From: Pedobacter sp. AK013
GTDB lineage: Bacteria > Bacteroidota > Bacteroidia > Sphingobacteriales > Sphingobacteriaceae
NCBI RefSeq assembly: GCF_014205835.1
Contig: NZ_JACHCQ010000008.1
Location: 103,847-167,846 of the forward strand
Reading direction: 5' to 3'
Length of the DNA: 64,000 nucleotides
Shown in pieces: positions 51,579 through 61,284 of this stretch. The position numbers and the translations under genes were made by a program. The first letter of the stretch is position 1, and each line of letters opens with the position of its first letter. Below the pieces are notes generated by a model. That model was given only the letters and a program-made list of their open reading frames with translations. It did not search any database and was not told the DNA's origin.

Positions 51579-54383
51579 TTATTTTTGAGTTTTAATACCA
51601 CCGCCCATTTTATTAAAATCCCATGATACAGAGAACATTAAATACCTTCTGATGGTAGTATAACTGCTTTGACTAATCATGGTATTATATGCCGAACGAT
51701 TGAAACCGATATTCTGATTTAAAATATCATTTACAGTTGCTGAAAATCTTAAATTTTCCGATTTAAAGAATTTTTTGCTAATCGATGCATTCCAGATTAG
51801 GCGCTCAAAGCTTTCTTTAAGTACCTGTGTTTTTCCATTGTATCGATATTCTGCATCTGTTGATATTTCAAATTTGCCAGGTAATTGGACATTACCTGAA
51901 GCATAGCCGCTCCATCCCCATCCATCACTATTACTGCCAACACTTGTTCTCGCTATATTGTATGATGGGCCAAAACGCGTATAAAAACTATAACTTTTAT
52001 CTTTATACTTCGAAAAATTGATGCCCCCGCTATAACTATAGTTTTTGGTGTTATTTAAGGCCCGGCCCAAATTGGTAGTAATAAAGCTATAAGCAGAACT
52101 CCCACTGGTGTTTGCATTTAAACCAACATTTATTTCGCCAAGCGCATTTATTTTCCTGCTTACTTGTCCATACAAATAGAAATTGGTTTGCATTTTATCA
52201 TTGTAATTGATGTACCTATAGGTGCTTTTACCAACACCATCAGTGGTTACATCACTAACAATTGGATTTGCAGTAAAGCTGTAAGAAGCACTTAACCAAA
52301 CCGATTGGTCGGTTAAAACTTTGTAAGCGTTATAACTAGCACTGACATTGCTTCTAAACGATGGTCTTAAATCTTGATTTCCTTCCACAACATTAAATGG
52401 ATCATTATTTACCCTAACTGGCTGTACTTGATCAAGCGAAGGCTGATTGGTATTACCGTTGTAATTAATCCGTAATGATTTTTGCTGAGAAAAACGGTAT
52501 TGATAAGATGCTTGCGGCATATAATTAATAAAGTTTCTTACATACGTTTTATTGTGGTAAATATCATCCTGTTTAAAATTTACGTCACTAAACTTCGATC
52601 CAAAATTGATAACGGTTTTACCCTTTTTATAATTGAAAATTGCGCCTGCCTGATTGATGGTTTGGTTCAGTTCGAAATTATTACTGTAAAGCGTATCTAA
52701 AATATCGTACCTGCCACTTCCAGATTGGTTAAAAGATAAACGATCTGATTTGCCGTTCATTAAACTTAACCCATAGTTTATAATTACAGTTAAGGTTTTA
52801 GATAGAGGCTCTGTATAAGCTGCGTTTAATTTGAAGGCACTGTTAGTAATATCGTTAGTCTTTAATTGGTTCGTATGGATATCTATTGTCCCTGTTCCAG
52901 CCGTATCTACTCTTTTATTAAGTGAGTTTAAGTACCCTTCACTATTACTTTTGTTGATTGATTGATTTAAGTTTAAGGATAACGTACGGCCTTTTTTCTT
53001 CAGTTTTTTGGTGAATAAAACGTTCATGTTAAAGCTTTGATCATCCACCTCATTGCTTAGCGTTCTGTCTGATGAATTTAGAAATTTATCATTTTTACCA
53101 AGAGTCTTAGTTTCAAAATGACTTGAGGAGTTACTTTTTTTCAACGCGCCATCAACATTAACTTTCATGGTTAAAGTCGTATCGATTTTTAGCTCATACA
53201 TCGCATCAAGCTTTTGTCTGAACATGTCTTTGTCGAATGATTCATCAGATGTGCTGTTCTGTACGCCCGATTCCAGATTGTTCTGACTTATTGAGTTTCT
53301 ATTACCCTGAACCCTGATCGATCCAATTTTATAATTCGTATTTAACGATTCTTTATCCTTATTCCATTTGTTATCAAAATGCAGGCCGCCAGTTCTCGCC
53401 ACGGGTATACCATCACCATTATATTGTCCGTCATAACTATCAAAATCATCGCCTCCACTACTAAAATACATTCCACCATCATCGCTCATCGTCAGCCCGC
53501 CCGATGCCCCGTATTTATCCCGGTCATCCCAACCTAAACCAACCGTTCCATTATTCCCTAAAATGCCATAGGCAGAAAATTTCTTTTTGCCCCAGAATTT
53601 ATTGAACATGGCCTGTCCCTGATAAAAATCTTTGGTGCCATAACCACCTTGTACTTTACCGAAATAGCCGTTCTTTTTATCTTCTTTTAGTTTAATGTTA
53701 AGTGTTTTGGTTTTTTCGCCGTCATCAATGCCGGTAAAACTAGCCTGATCGCTGGCCTTATCGTAAAGCTGAACAGATTCTACCATATCAGCCCTAAGAT
53801 TTTTAGTTACCAGCGTGGGGTCGTCGCCAAAAAATTCTTCACCATCTACCAGTACCTTCGGAACAGTTTTGCCTTGGGCTGTAATTTTCCCATCCTTATC
53901 TACCTGAAAACCTGGAAACTGTTTAATCAGATCTTCTACCTTCGAATTGGGTTCTATATTAAATGCTTTTGGATCAAACTCTGTGGTGTCTCCTTTAATT
54001 TTTATGGCTGTTCTGTTCCCTTTAATAATTACATCGGCAAGGATTTTGGCCATGCCTGTAAGATTAATCTTTCCATAATCTTTAACCTGAGTGGTAGAAT
54101 CGAGCGTAAAATGATCTACAAAATCTGCATACTTAGGATAAGAAACCAATAAGATAAACTTTCCATTTTTAATGCCAGTAAGTTCGAATGAGCCATTTTC
54201 TGCTGCACGGGTAAATTTTACCAAAGTAGAGTCTTTTGCATTTAAAACGGCAATAGATGTTCCTGATAAAAGCGTTGTCGATGCGGTATCAATCGTCCGG
54301 CCTTTAATCGTATGGAGACCCTGTGCCCTGGAATAAGTCGTAATAAAAACAAAAAAGCACAGTGAGAGTAATAGGCGTTTCAT
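51579..54383 (-). CDS. Outer-membrane beta-barrel protein with carboxypeptidase-like regulatory domain (TonB-receptor type)
   Basis: The start is set at the ATG of 54381-54383, giving signal peptide MKRLLLSLCFFVFITTYSRAQ and 934 residues. An in-frame ATG 114 bp upstream gives a non-signal extension and is rejected. Residues about 22-110 are the regulatory-like domain (HTIKGRTIDTASTTLLSGTSIAVLNAKDSTLVKFTRAAENGSFELTGIKNGKFILLVSYPKY). A plug-like domain follows (KVEDLIKQFPGFQVDKDGKITAQGKTVPKVLVDGEEFFGDDPTLVTKNLRADMVESVQLYDK). The rest is the barrel, ending FSVSWDFNKMGGGIKTQK. It is co-transcribed with the GLPGLI gene. The cargo is unknown. A Gly/Asp-rich loop (SGGLTMSDDGGMYFSSGGDDFDSYDGQYNGDG) may bind cations. 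Confidence 0.88.
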   Translation of the reverse strand: MKRLLLSLCFFVFITTYSRAQGLHTIKGRTIDTASTTLLSGTSIAVLNAKDSTLVKFTRAAENGSFELTGIKNGKFILLVSYPKYADFVDHFTLDSTTQVKDYGKINLTGMAKILADVIIKGNRTAIKIKGDTTEFDPKAFNIEPNSKVEDLIKQFPGFQVDKDGKITAQGKTVPKVLVDGEEFFGDDPTLVTKNLRADMVESVQLYDKASDQASFTGIDDGEKTKTLNIKLKEDKKNGYFGKVQGGYGTKDFYQGQAMFNKFWGKKKFSAYGILGNNGTVGLGWDDRDKYGASGGLTMSDDGGMYFSSGGDDFDSYDGQYNGDGIPVARTGGLHFDNKWNKDKESLNTNYKIGSIRVQGNRNSISQNNLESGVQNSTSDESFDKDMFRQKLDAMYELKIDTTLTMKVNVDGALKKSNSSSHFETKTLGKNDKFLNSSDRTLSNEVDDQSFNMNVLFTKKLKKKGRTLSLNLNQSINKSNSEGYLNSLNKRVDTAGTGTIDIHTNQLKTNDITNSAFKLNAAYTEPLSKTLTVIINYGLSLMNGKSDRLSFNQSGSGRYDILDTLYSNNFELNQTINQAGAIFNYKKGKTVINFGSKFSDVNFKQDDIYHNKTYVRNFINYMPQASYQYRFSQQKSLRINYNGNTNQPSLDQVQPVRVNNDPFNVVEGNQDLRPSFRSNVSASYNAYKVLTDQSVWLSASYSFTANPIVSDVTTDGVGKSTYRYINYNDKMQTNFYLYGQVSRKINALGEINVGLNANTSGSSAYSFITTNLGRALNNTKNYSYSGGINFSKYKDKSYSFYTRFGPSYNIARTSVGSNSDGWGWSGYASGNVQLPGKFEISTDAEYRYNGKTQVLKESFERLIWNASISKKFFKSENLRFSATVNDILNQNIGFNRSAYNTMISQSSYTTIRRYLMFSVSWDFNKMGGGIKTQK

Positions 54384-54517
54384 AGATAGGATTTGGTTTT
54401 GTTTGCCGAATATAACTAATATATTAGTTGCTTGTGGTGATTTAACCTTTTTTAACAATTTAAAAACCCGTGCATCACCATACACACAAAAGATCATATC
54501 TTTAATAAAAAAATCAG

Positions 54518-56328
54518 ATGAAATTACCCTCTCTCCAACAGCTATACAGTGGATTTGTGAATGTGATTAAGCGTTTTCCACTGCAATTTATTTTTACGGT
54601 TGCCGCTACGTTGTGCTGGTGTTATTATATCCATATTTCTGATTATCGGAACTATTCAGAGCAAAATGAGAATTTAAAAGATCATTTAATAAAGGCTATT
54701 GCCATTTTAAATCTGGCACTTACATTAGTCTTAGCGCTCGATTTAATTTCAGAGCGCAATCAATACCCACAAAAGAAAAAATGGCTGCTACGTTTGGGAG
54801 GTTTACTGATCTGTGTTTTGCTTTACTTCAGTCTCGATCCTGCAAACTACTCGGCAGATCTTTATCGTATTTTCTTATTTGCCTTTGCGTTTCATTTGCT
54901 GGTCGCATTTGCTCCCTTTATCCGTCAAGAGAAAGTAAACGGGTTCTGGCAGTTTAATAAAGCATTGTTCCTTAGGTTCCTAACTTCGGCACTTTATTCA
55001 GCTGTACTATATGCCGGCTTAGCAATTGCCCTGGTTGCCATTGATGGATTGTTTAATGCCAATATAAAATGGCAAACATATATGACCTTATTTGCCGTTA
55101 TTAGTGCCGGATTTAATACTACTTTCTTTTTAGCAGGGGTCCCAACAGATTATCAATTGCTGGAAGAAGATCATAGCTATCCAAAAGGCATAAAAATATT
55201 TGCGCAGTTTGTGCTTATTCCGCTGGTAACAATATATTTAGCGATTTTGCTGGTGTATGAGATTAAAATTGCTGTGTTATGGGAGCTGCCTAAAGGTTTG
55301 GTATCAAGCCTGATTTTAGGTTACGCCGTTTTTGGGATCCTATCGCTACTATTGGTTTATCCGGTTAAAGAAACGGACGGCAACAGTTGGATTAAATTAT
55401 TTTCCAGATTCTTTTATGTTATGATGATTCCATTGGTAGTGCTTTTATTGCTTGCCGTTTGGAAAAGGGTTGGTCATTATGGCATAACAGAAAGCCGATA
55501 TGTTTTAACGGCCCTGGCACTATGGCTTGCAGGTATAACTAGCTATTTTCTTTTTAGTAAAAAGCAGAACATTAAGGTAATCCCAATAAGTTTGTGTATT
55601 ATTTCGCTACTGGCTACTTATGGCCCACAGAGTGCTTTTTCGGTGTCTAAATATTCACAGTTAAACCGTTTAAAGCGGATAATGGACAGCAAGAAAAAAG
55701 ACGATATTAAAAAAAACCGGCCGTAATCAGGTATCTGGTTTATACACATGGATTAAAAACGCTACAGCCTTTTACCAAAAAAGACCTTGCCAAAATAGAG
55801 GAAAAGATAGACGGTACCAATAACTATCGCTATAGCATGCGGATGGAAAAAGTAGATACGGCATTGGCAATTTTTAAGGTTAAAGGCGATTTGAAATATG
55901 ACCCGGGCATTAGCATTACCCTGCAAAATGATGAAAACCAGGTTTTAAACATCAAGGGCTACGATTACCTGATCGAATTAAACGGATACCCAGAGAAAAA
56001 AGTAACCCGTATATACAGTACAGATTTAACCACAAATAAAATAAAATCAGAAATTTCGCTATTGGTTAATAATCAACAGGCATTACATATCGATTTAAAA
56101 GAATTGTTTGCTCAGGCCATTAAAGCATATAAAAATGGCACGCTGAAGGCTTCTAATGAGAAACAGAAATACTTATATCCAGCAAGGCTGATGAGGGTTT
56201 CTAAAGCCATTAATGGATATAATTATGTCATTGTAGTTACCTCATTGCAGGGTAGATATTATGAAAATGATCTTGATGCCGATTCGTGGTTTGAGGCAAA
56301 AAGTTACCTGCTCATTAAAAAGCTTTAA
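54518..56328 (+). pseudogene. DUF4153 membrane protein, frameshifted in an A8 run
   Basis: The first frame (54518-55726, 402 residues) has ten or more membrane spans and reads from MKLPSLQQLYSGFVNVIKRFPLQFIF to LNRLKRIMDSKKKDDIKKNRP, then stops. The second frame carries on with KPAVIRYLVYTHGLKTLQPFTKKDLAKIEEKIDG and the soluble C-terminal domain to 56328 (SWFEAKSYLLIKKL). One extra A in the A8 run near 55715 makes a single protein of about 603 residues, the usual size of Bacteroidota DUF4153 proteins. Both halves look conserved, with no other lesion. This favours a sequencing error or transcript slippage over decay. Function of the family is unknown; some are described as regulators of membrane or septum processes, which I cannot confirm here. 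Confidence 0.8.
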
Positions 56329-56346
56329 GCTAAACCTTTTTTCAAT

Positions 56347-56383
56347 AAAAATAGCCGGTCGTTAAACAGACTGGCCATTTTTG
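56347..56383 (+). terminator. Likely terminator after the DUF4153 gene
   Basis: An imperfect stem, AAAATAGCCGGTC with GACTGGCCATTTTT, around the loop GTTAAACA, followed by T-rich DNA. Confidence 0.6.
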
Positions 56384-56574
56384 TTTGTCCATCTTTCAAA
56401 AAATCAACACCGTTTCGTATAGATTAATTTGGCGTTCGTCTATAAATACAAGTGCATGGTATAATAGCCCATAATTGGCTGAAACGTTTTTGATAGTCTA
56501 TAGTCTTAATTACAAAACCACCTAATAATTAGGGATTTAAAATAAAGATTTATAAACATAAAAATATTAAGGTC

Positions 56575-57216
56575 ATGAAAACTTCTATCAAAAATTTATT
56601 CGCAGCAGCATTAGTAATGGTTACTTTAAGCAGCGCAACAGTAGTAGCAAACGCAACAGAAAATAATGCCAACTACACTGCATTAACAACAGTTAAAAAC
56701 ATCAGTAAAATTGCAGTTTCAGGAAATGTGAAACTGATCCTTGTTCAGGATGCCAAAGAGCGTGTTGAGGTTTATGATCAGTATTATACCAAAAATGCGT
56801 TGGTGCAACAGCAGGGCGAAGAACTTAGAATCAGTTCTTTTGATAAAAATACTTTAACCGTAATTGCCCACGTAAATAATTTAACTGCTATCGAAGCTTC
56901 AAATACGGCAAGTGTAAGCACCACCGGAAATTTCAACCTGTTAAACTTAAGCATTGTTTTAAACGATGAGGCATCGGCAGATATTAAAGCCAATACCGTT
57001 AATTTATCAACAAATGTTAAAGATGGCGCATCCTTAAAATTAGAAGGCACTACTGATACACACCAGGCTGTTTTGGGTGTAGCATCCAAAATAGACATGA
57101 CCGGTTTTACCGCTCAGGAAAGTAGTATCAGATTAACAGGAAAATCACTTTTGGCAAACAACAACAAATCCCGTTACGATGATATACAAGTAGATATACT
57201 AGAGAAACTATTCTAA
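56575..57216 (+). CDS. Exported GIN-domain protein (DUF2807)
   Basis: 213 residues with signal peptide MKTSIKNLFAAALVMVTLSSATVVANA. The mature protein is a right-handed beta-helix-type GIN domain: ISKIAVSGNVKLILVQDAKERVEVYDQYYTKNALVQQQGEELRISSFDKNTLTVIAHVNNLTAIEASNTASVSTTGNFNLLNLSIVLNDEASADIKANTVNLSTNVKDGASLKLEGTTD. The function of the family is unknown. It is a single gene with a long leader and a very strong terminator, which fits an abundant small periplasmic or surface protein. Confidence 0.82.
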   Translation: MKTSIKNLFAAALVMVTLSSATVVANATENNANYTALTTVKNISKIAVSGNVKLILVQDAKERVEVYDQYYTKNALVQQQGEELRISSFDKNTLTVIAHVNNLTAIEASNTASVSTTGNFNLLNLSIVLNDEASADIKANTVNLSTNVKDGASLKLEGTTDTHQAVLGVASKIDMTGFTAQESSIRLTGKSLLANNNKSRYDDIQVDILEKLF

Positions 57217-57240
57217 CTCCATCATATATTTTACCAGAAA

Positions 57241-57272
57241 GGCACTAAATTTTAAATTTAGTGCCTTTTTTA
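57241..57272 (+). terminator. Strong terminator, possibly bidirectional
   Basis: GGCACTAAATTT (57241-57252) and AAATTTAGTGCC (57254-57265) form a near-perfect hairpin with T run after it; A residues before it give a T run on the other strand. It may serve both the GIN-domain gene and the convergent ALDH gene. Confidence 0.88.
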
Positions 57273-57347
57273 TTTTAAAAAGATGGTTCTGTGTGACCTG
57301 CATTTACAAATCAAGCTGGTCGGGATTTCAAATCTTGACCAACAGAA

Positions 57348-58889
57348 TTACAAATCAAATTTTATCCCCTGTGCTAAAGGCAGCGTGTTAGAATAATTAA
57401 TGGTATTGGTTTGCCTGCGCATGTAAGCCCTCCAGGCATCCGATCCGCTTTCACGGCCGCCACCGGTTTCTTTCTCACCGCCAAAAGCACCGCCAATTTC
57501 TGCACCTGAAGTACCAATATTTACATTGGCTATGCCACAGTCAGATCCTTTAGCCGATAAGAACTGCTCAGCCTCTCTTAAATTCAAAGTCATAATAGCC
57601 GATGATAATCCTTGAGGAACGGCATTTTGCAAAGCAATGGCCTCATCTAGTGTTTTGTATTTAATCAGATATAAAATCGGTGCAAATGTTTCATGCTGAA
57701 CAATCTTAAAATCATTTTGAACTTCGGCAATACATGGTTTTACATAACACCCGCTTGTATAAGCATCGCCAGATAAAACGCCACCTTCTACCACAAAATT
57801 ACCGCCTTCAGCCTTACATTTTGCTATAGAATCTAGATAGGCTGCAACCGCATCGGTATCAATCAGCGGACCAACGTGGTTATTTTGATCTAATGGATCG
57901 CCTATGCGCAACTGTCCGTAAGCTTTAACCAGTTTAGCCGTAAAGGCATCATATACGCTTTCGTGTATAATTAATCTCCTGGTAGAAGTACAACGTTGGC
58001 CTGCGGTACCAACGGCACCAAATACGGCACCAATTAAACTCATGTCTAAATCAGCATGTTCTGAAATGATAATGGCATTATTGCCGCCAAGCTCCAACAG
58101 GCTTTTTCCTAATCGTGCGCCAACAGCAGCACCAACTGCCTTGCCCATCCTTGTAGAACCAGTGGCAGAAATTAAAGGGATACGCCCATCATTTGTCATT
58201 AGTTCACCAACTTCCCTATCGCCTAAAACAAGGTTACAAACACCTTCTGCTATATCATTATCTTTAAAAACCTTCGCAATAATATGTTGGCACGCAATGG
58301 CCGTTAAAGGGGTTTTTTCTGACGGTTTCCAGATGCAAACATTCCCGCAAACCAAGGCCAGGGCGGTGTTCCAACTCCATACGGCTACAGGAAAATTAAA
58401 TGCAGAAATGATGCCTACAATTCCCAAAGGATGCCATTGTTCGTACATGCGGTGGTTTGGGCGTTCGCTGTGCATGGTTAAACCATAAAGTTGCCTTGAT
58501 AAACCTACGGCGAAATCACAGATATCGATCATTTCCTGTACTTCGCCAAAACCTTCCTGTAAACTTTTCCCCATTTCGTAAGAAACTAAGGCACCCAAGG
58601 CATCTTTGTTTTCGCGTAACGCATCACCAAACTGGCGCACAATTTCTCCTCTTTTGGGCGCAGGAACCGAACGCCAGGTAGTAAAGGCCTCCTCGGCTTT
58701 AATTACAACAGTATCATAATCAGCAGCGCTTGCGACCTTAGCCGAAGCAATCAGCTTGCCATCAACGGGAGAATAGCTTTCCAATGTTTTTGCATTTGTT
58801 GCTCCGCCCCAATTACTCCCTGTACTATAGGCTGCATTGTCTGCTTTTACGCCTAATCTGTTTAAAATAGATTGAATATCTGTAGCCAT
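57348..58889 (-). CDS. ALDH7-type aldehyde dehydrogenase (aminoadipate-semialdehyde/piperideine-6-carboxylate type)
   Basis: 513 residues. ALDH7 (antiquitin) features are YSPVDGKLIASAKVASAADYDTVVIKAEEAFTTWRSVPAPKRGEIVRQFGDALR, QWHPLGIVGIISAFNFPVAVWSWNTALALVCGNVCIWKPSEKTPL, SLLELGGNNAIIISEHADLD (Glu266) and VGTAGQRCTSTRRLIIHES (Cys300), with the conserved 34-residue Glu-Cys spacing. The best guess is oxidation of alpha-aminoadipate semialdehyde in lysine breakdown, but no other lysine genes are nearby. It is cytoplasmic and transcribed alone. Confidence 0.9.
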   Translation of the reverse strand: MATDIQSILNRLGVKADNAAYSTGSNWGGATNAKTLESYSPVDGKLIASAKVASAADYDTVVIKAEEAFTTWRSVPAPKRGEIVRQFGDALRENKDALGALVSYEMGKSLQEGFGEVQEMIDICDFAVGLSRQLYGLTMHSERPNHRMYEQWHPLGIVGIISAFNFPVAVWSWNTALALVCGNVCIWKPSEKTPLTAIACQHIIAKVFKDNDIAEGVCNLVLGDREVGELMTNDGRIPLISATGSTRMGKAVGAAVGARLGKSLLELGGNNAIIISEHADLDMSLIGAVFGAVGTAGQRCTSTRRLIIHESVYDAFTAKLVKAYGQLRIGDPLDQNNHVGPLIDTDAVAAYLDSIAKCKAEGGNFVVEGGVLSGDAYTSGCYVKPCIAEVQNDFKIVQHETFAPILYLIKYKTLDEAIALQNAVPQGLSSAIMTLNLREAEQFLSAKGSDCGIANVNIGTSGAEIGGAFGGEKETGGGRESGSDAWRAYMRRQTNTINYSNTLPLAQGIKFDL

Positions 58890-59052
58890 ATTTCTATCGG
58901 TTTACACAAAAAAACAAAAAAATAAAGGAAAGTAGGTATGTTTACCACTTATCTTATCACAATTGGCTGAAAACCTTTACTTAATAGAAAGATCAAATTC
59001 TTCGTGATTCTCTTTTACACATTGGGTTTGGGCTTAAATGCAAAACAGAATA

Positions 59053-60165
59053 TTAATTAGATTTTGTAGAGATCTGTCCAAGAACTTTTTTAAATAGCGC
59101 TCCCTGTTCATAACCCGACCATTTGGAGACGATTTTTCCATGTGGATTGATTAGTACAAAAGTAGGGTAACCTGAAACACCATATTTGATGATTGTTTCG
59201 CCATAAAATCCTTTCCCATCCCAGAGGCTTAGCCATTGTGGTTGATCTCTATTTAAGCCCTTCAACCAGGTTTCCTTCCCTGCATCACATGAAAAGGAGA
59301 CCACTGATAAATGATCTTTGAGTTTTTGAGAGATTTCCCTTAACTCTGGAATGGATTCAATACACGGGCCACAGAAAGTAGTTGAAAAATCTAATAATAT
59401 ATATTTGCCCGATACTTCAGATAAAGAATGTTTCTTGCCATCTTTATCGAAAGCATAAAAATTGTAGAAACTATCTCCTTTATCGATAATCTCCCCAACC
59501 TTTAAATACGTATCAATTCTTTTTGCATATAAGGTATTCTTAAAATCTGCATGGAGAGAATTATAAAATTTACGTATTGTATCTCTCGGAAAGTCACTTT
59601 TAAGATAGAAAAGAGCATCGAGTGCTTCAAAACTATTTAAATTCTGCCTTACAAAATTCATTCTTGTAATCCTGTCTGTACTATCTATTTTCCCAATTAC
59701 CTTCCATATCGCTTTACCCTTTAATTTTGCGCTATCGCCTGTCAGTGCAAAATATTCCGCTACTAATTTGTTCCGTTGCTTATAGCCTGCTTTAGTCAAG
59801 TCTATCATTTTATTGTGCATGTCCTGCGTTTTCGATCCCGTTATCTTCAGGTCAAAAGGAAAATCCTTAATATCTCCCCTTACATTAATTTTTTCATTCC
59901 CCATTAGTAAGGTAAAGTAATAAAACTCGTTGGCTACAGTTGTTTTTACCCATAACGATTGAGGTGTTTTCCTAAGCGTACCTTTGAAATTTAAAACGTT
60001 ATTTTTGATTATGGCGCTATCAATATCGGTATCAAGCTCCGAATCGTTTAAGTAAAACTTAGTTCCATTTTCAAAGCCAGTGATTTGTGCATTAATAACA
60101 TATTGCTGGGCAGAAACGAGAGTGGTGATGCAAATTGCAATAAGGAGTAATAGTGCGTTTTTCAT
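59053..60165 (-). CDS. TlpA-type thiol-disulfide protein with N-terminal DUF4369-like domain
   Basis: 370 residues with signal peptide MKNALLLLIAICITTLVSAQ. The N-terminal beta-domain (about 22-115: YVINAQITGFENGTKFYLNDSELDTDIDSAIIKNNVLNFKGTL) is DUF4369-like. A helical linker covers about 115-230. The C-terminal thioredoxin fold shows GKYILLDFSTTFCGPCIESIPELREISQKL (Cys265 and Cys268, CGPC) and the cis-Pro segment YGVSGYPTFVLINPHGKIV. It is a periplasmic or membrane-bound oxidoreductase of unknown client. A second TlpA-like gene lies at 15345, but that one has CPPC and no DUF4369 domain. Confidence 0.9.
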   Translation of the reverse strand: MKNALLLLIAICITTLVSAQQYVINAQITGFENGTKFYLNDSELDTDIDSAIIKNNVLNFKGTLRKTPQSLWVKTTVANEFYYFTLLMGNEKINVRGDIKDFPFDLKITGSKTQDMHNKMIDLTKAGYKQRNKLVAEYFALTGDSAKLKGKAIWKVIGKIDSTDRITRMNFVRQNLNSFEALDALFYLKSDFPRDTIRKFYNSLHADFKNTLYAKRIDTYLKVGEIIDKGDSFYNFYAFDKDGKKHSLSEVSGKYILLDFSTTFCGPCIESIPELREISQKLKDHLSVVSFSCDAGKETWLKGLNRDQPQWLSLWDGKGFYGETIIKYGVSGYPTFVLINPHGKIVSKWSGYEQGALFKKVLGQISTKSN

Positions 60166-60298
60166 ATTTGACCAAAATAAGGATTTGCCTTTACGAAAAC
60201 AATATTTTATAAGGGCGCAGTTTCTATTGGGCTACATTAGCTTAGCTTTAGCATAATTCTTAATATCTTACCCTAATTTTACTCAATACAGCTGTTCA

Positions 60299-61179
60299 AT
60301 GAAAAACATTAAACTATTATTCATTGCCCTTTTAGGCTTCGGGCTCAGCCTTAACGCACAAACTAAAAAGGCTACCAACACCTTGCTGTGGGAAATTTCT
60401 GGTAACGGATTAAAAAAAACATCCTATTTGTTTGGTACGCACCACTTAATAGCAGCAAAATTTGCTGATACCATGAAGGTTTTGCAGGAGAAATTGAAAT
60501 CGGCCGATGCGGTAGTAGGTGAAATTGTAATGGATAGTACCATACAGCAGAAAATGGCGCCTTTTTTAATGATGAAAAACAACACACTCGATAGTTTATT
60601 AACAAAAGCAGAATTTAAAGAGGTAGAAGATTATTTCAAAACCAAACAACCTGATTTTGAATTAAAGCAACTAAACAACTTTAAGCCTGCAATGGTATCG
60701 TTTATGATTGTGTTTTTTGACAATGCAGATATATTAAAAGATGTAGGAGAAGGAATTGATAATAGTTTCCAGGCATATGCTAAAAACAATGGTAAATCAT
60801 TGTACGGATTAGAAACAGCCGAGTATCAGGGCGCACTTTTATTCGACAATGATCTGCAAAAACAAAAAAAGCACTGCTGAAATCGATTAGGGAGGGAGAT
60901 AAAAGCAAACAAAAAATGGAAGAGCTGAAAACTTATTATATCACCCAGGACATCGATAAATTAACTGATTTTTTTAAAATACAAGACGAGGAAACGAAAG
61001 AGTTTATGACCGAAGTGTTAAAAAATCGGAATAAAAGGTGGTTGGATCAATTACCTGCCTTAATGCAAAACCAGTCGCTGTTTATAGCGGTCGGGGCAGG
61101 TCATTTAGTAGGTACCGAAGGTTTGATAAAAGGACTACAACTTAAAGGTTACATCTTGAAGCCTGTAGCAACCAATTAA
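60299..61179 (+). pseudogene. TraB/GumN-family protein, frameshifted in an A7 run
   Basis: The first frame begins MKNIKLLFIALLGFGLSLNAQ (signal peptide), continues TLLWEISGNGLKKTSYLFGTHHLI (the TraB/GumN opening with its GTHH), and ends LLFDNDLQKQKKHC at 60880. The second frame picks up as KALLKSIREGDKSKQKMEELKTYYITQDIDKLTDFF and ends with RNKRWLDQLPALMQNQSLFIAVGAGHLVGTEGLIKGLQLKGYILKPVATN; GAGHL...GL...GY is the family's conserved end. One extra A in the A7 run just before 60873 unites them to about 293 residues, the normal length. Both catalytic-type motifs are intact in the joined protein, so it may be functional if the shift is an artefact. Family members resemble Tiki metalloproteases. 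Confidence 0.8.
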
Positions 61180-61284
61180 ATGTTTTAATGTGTTTGTAAA
61201 AACAAACGAAAGGGAACTACATTTGCGTTTTAACTTTAGTACAAATCGCTGGTTTAAAGCAAAACTAACTGTAACAACATAAAA

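Noticed and set aside
54384..54497. N-terminal extension of the outer-membrane barrel gene
   Set aside because: The extension is not signal-like, while the internal ATG starts a standard signal peptide.
55837..56328. Separate small gene beginning at the ATG near 55837
   Set aside because: The frame is open upstream to the A8 run and continues the DUF4153 protein, so it is the 3' part of the frameshifted gene.
60916..61179. Separate 87-codon gene
   Set aside because: It is the C-terminal end of the TraB/GumN protein in the shifted frame.
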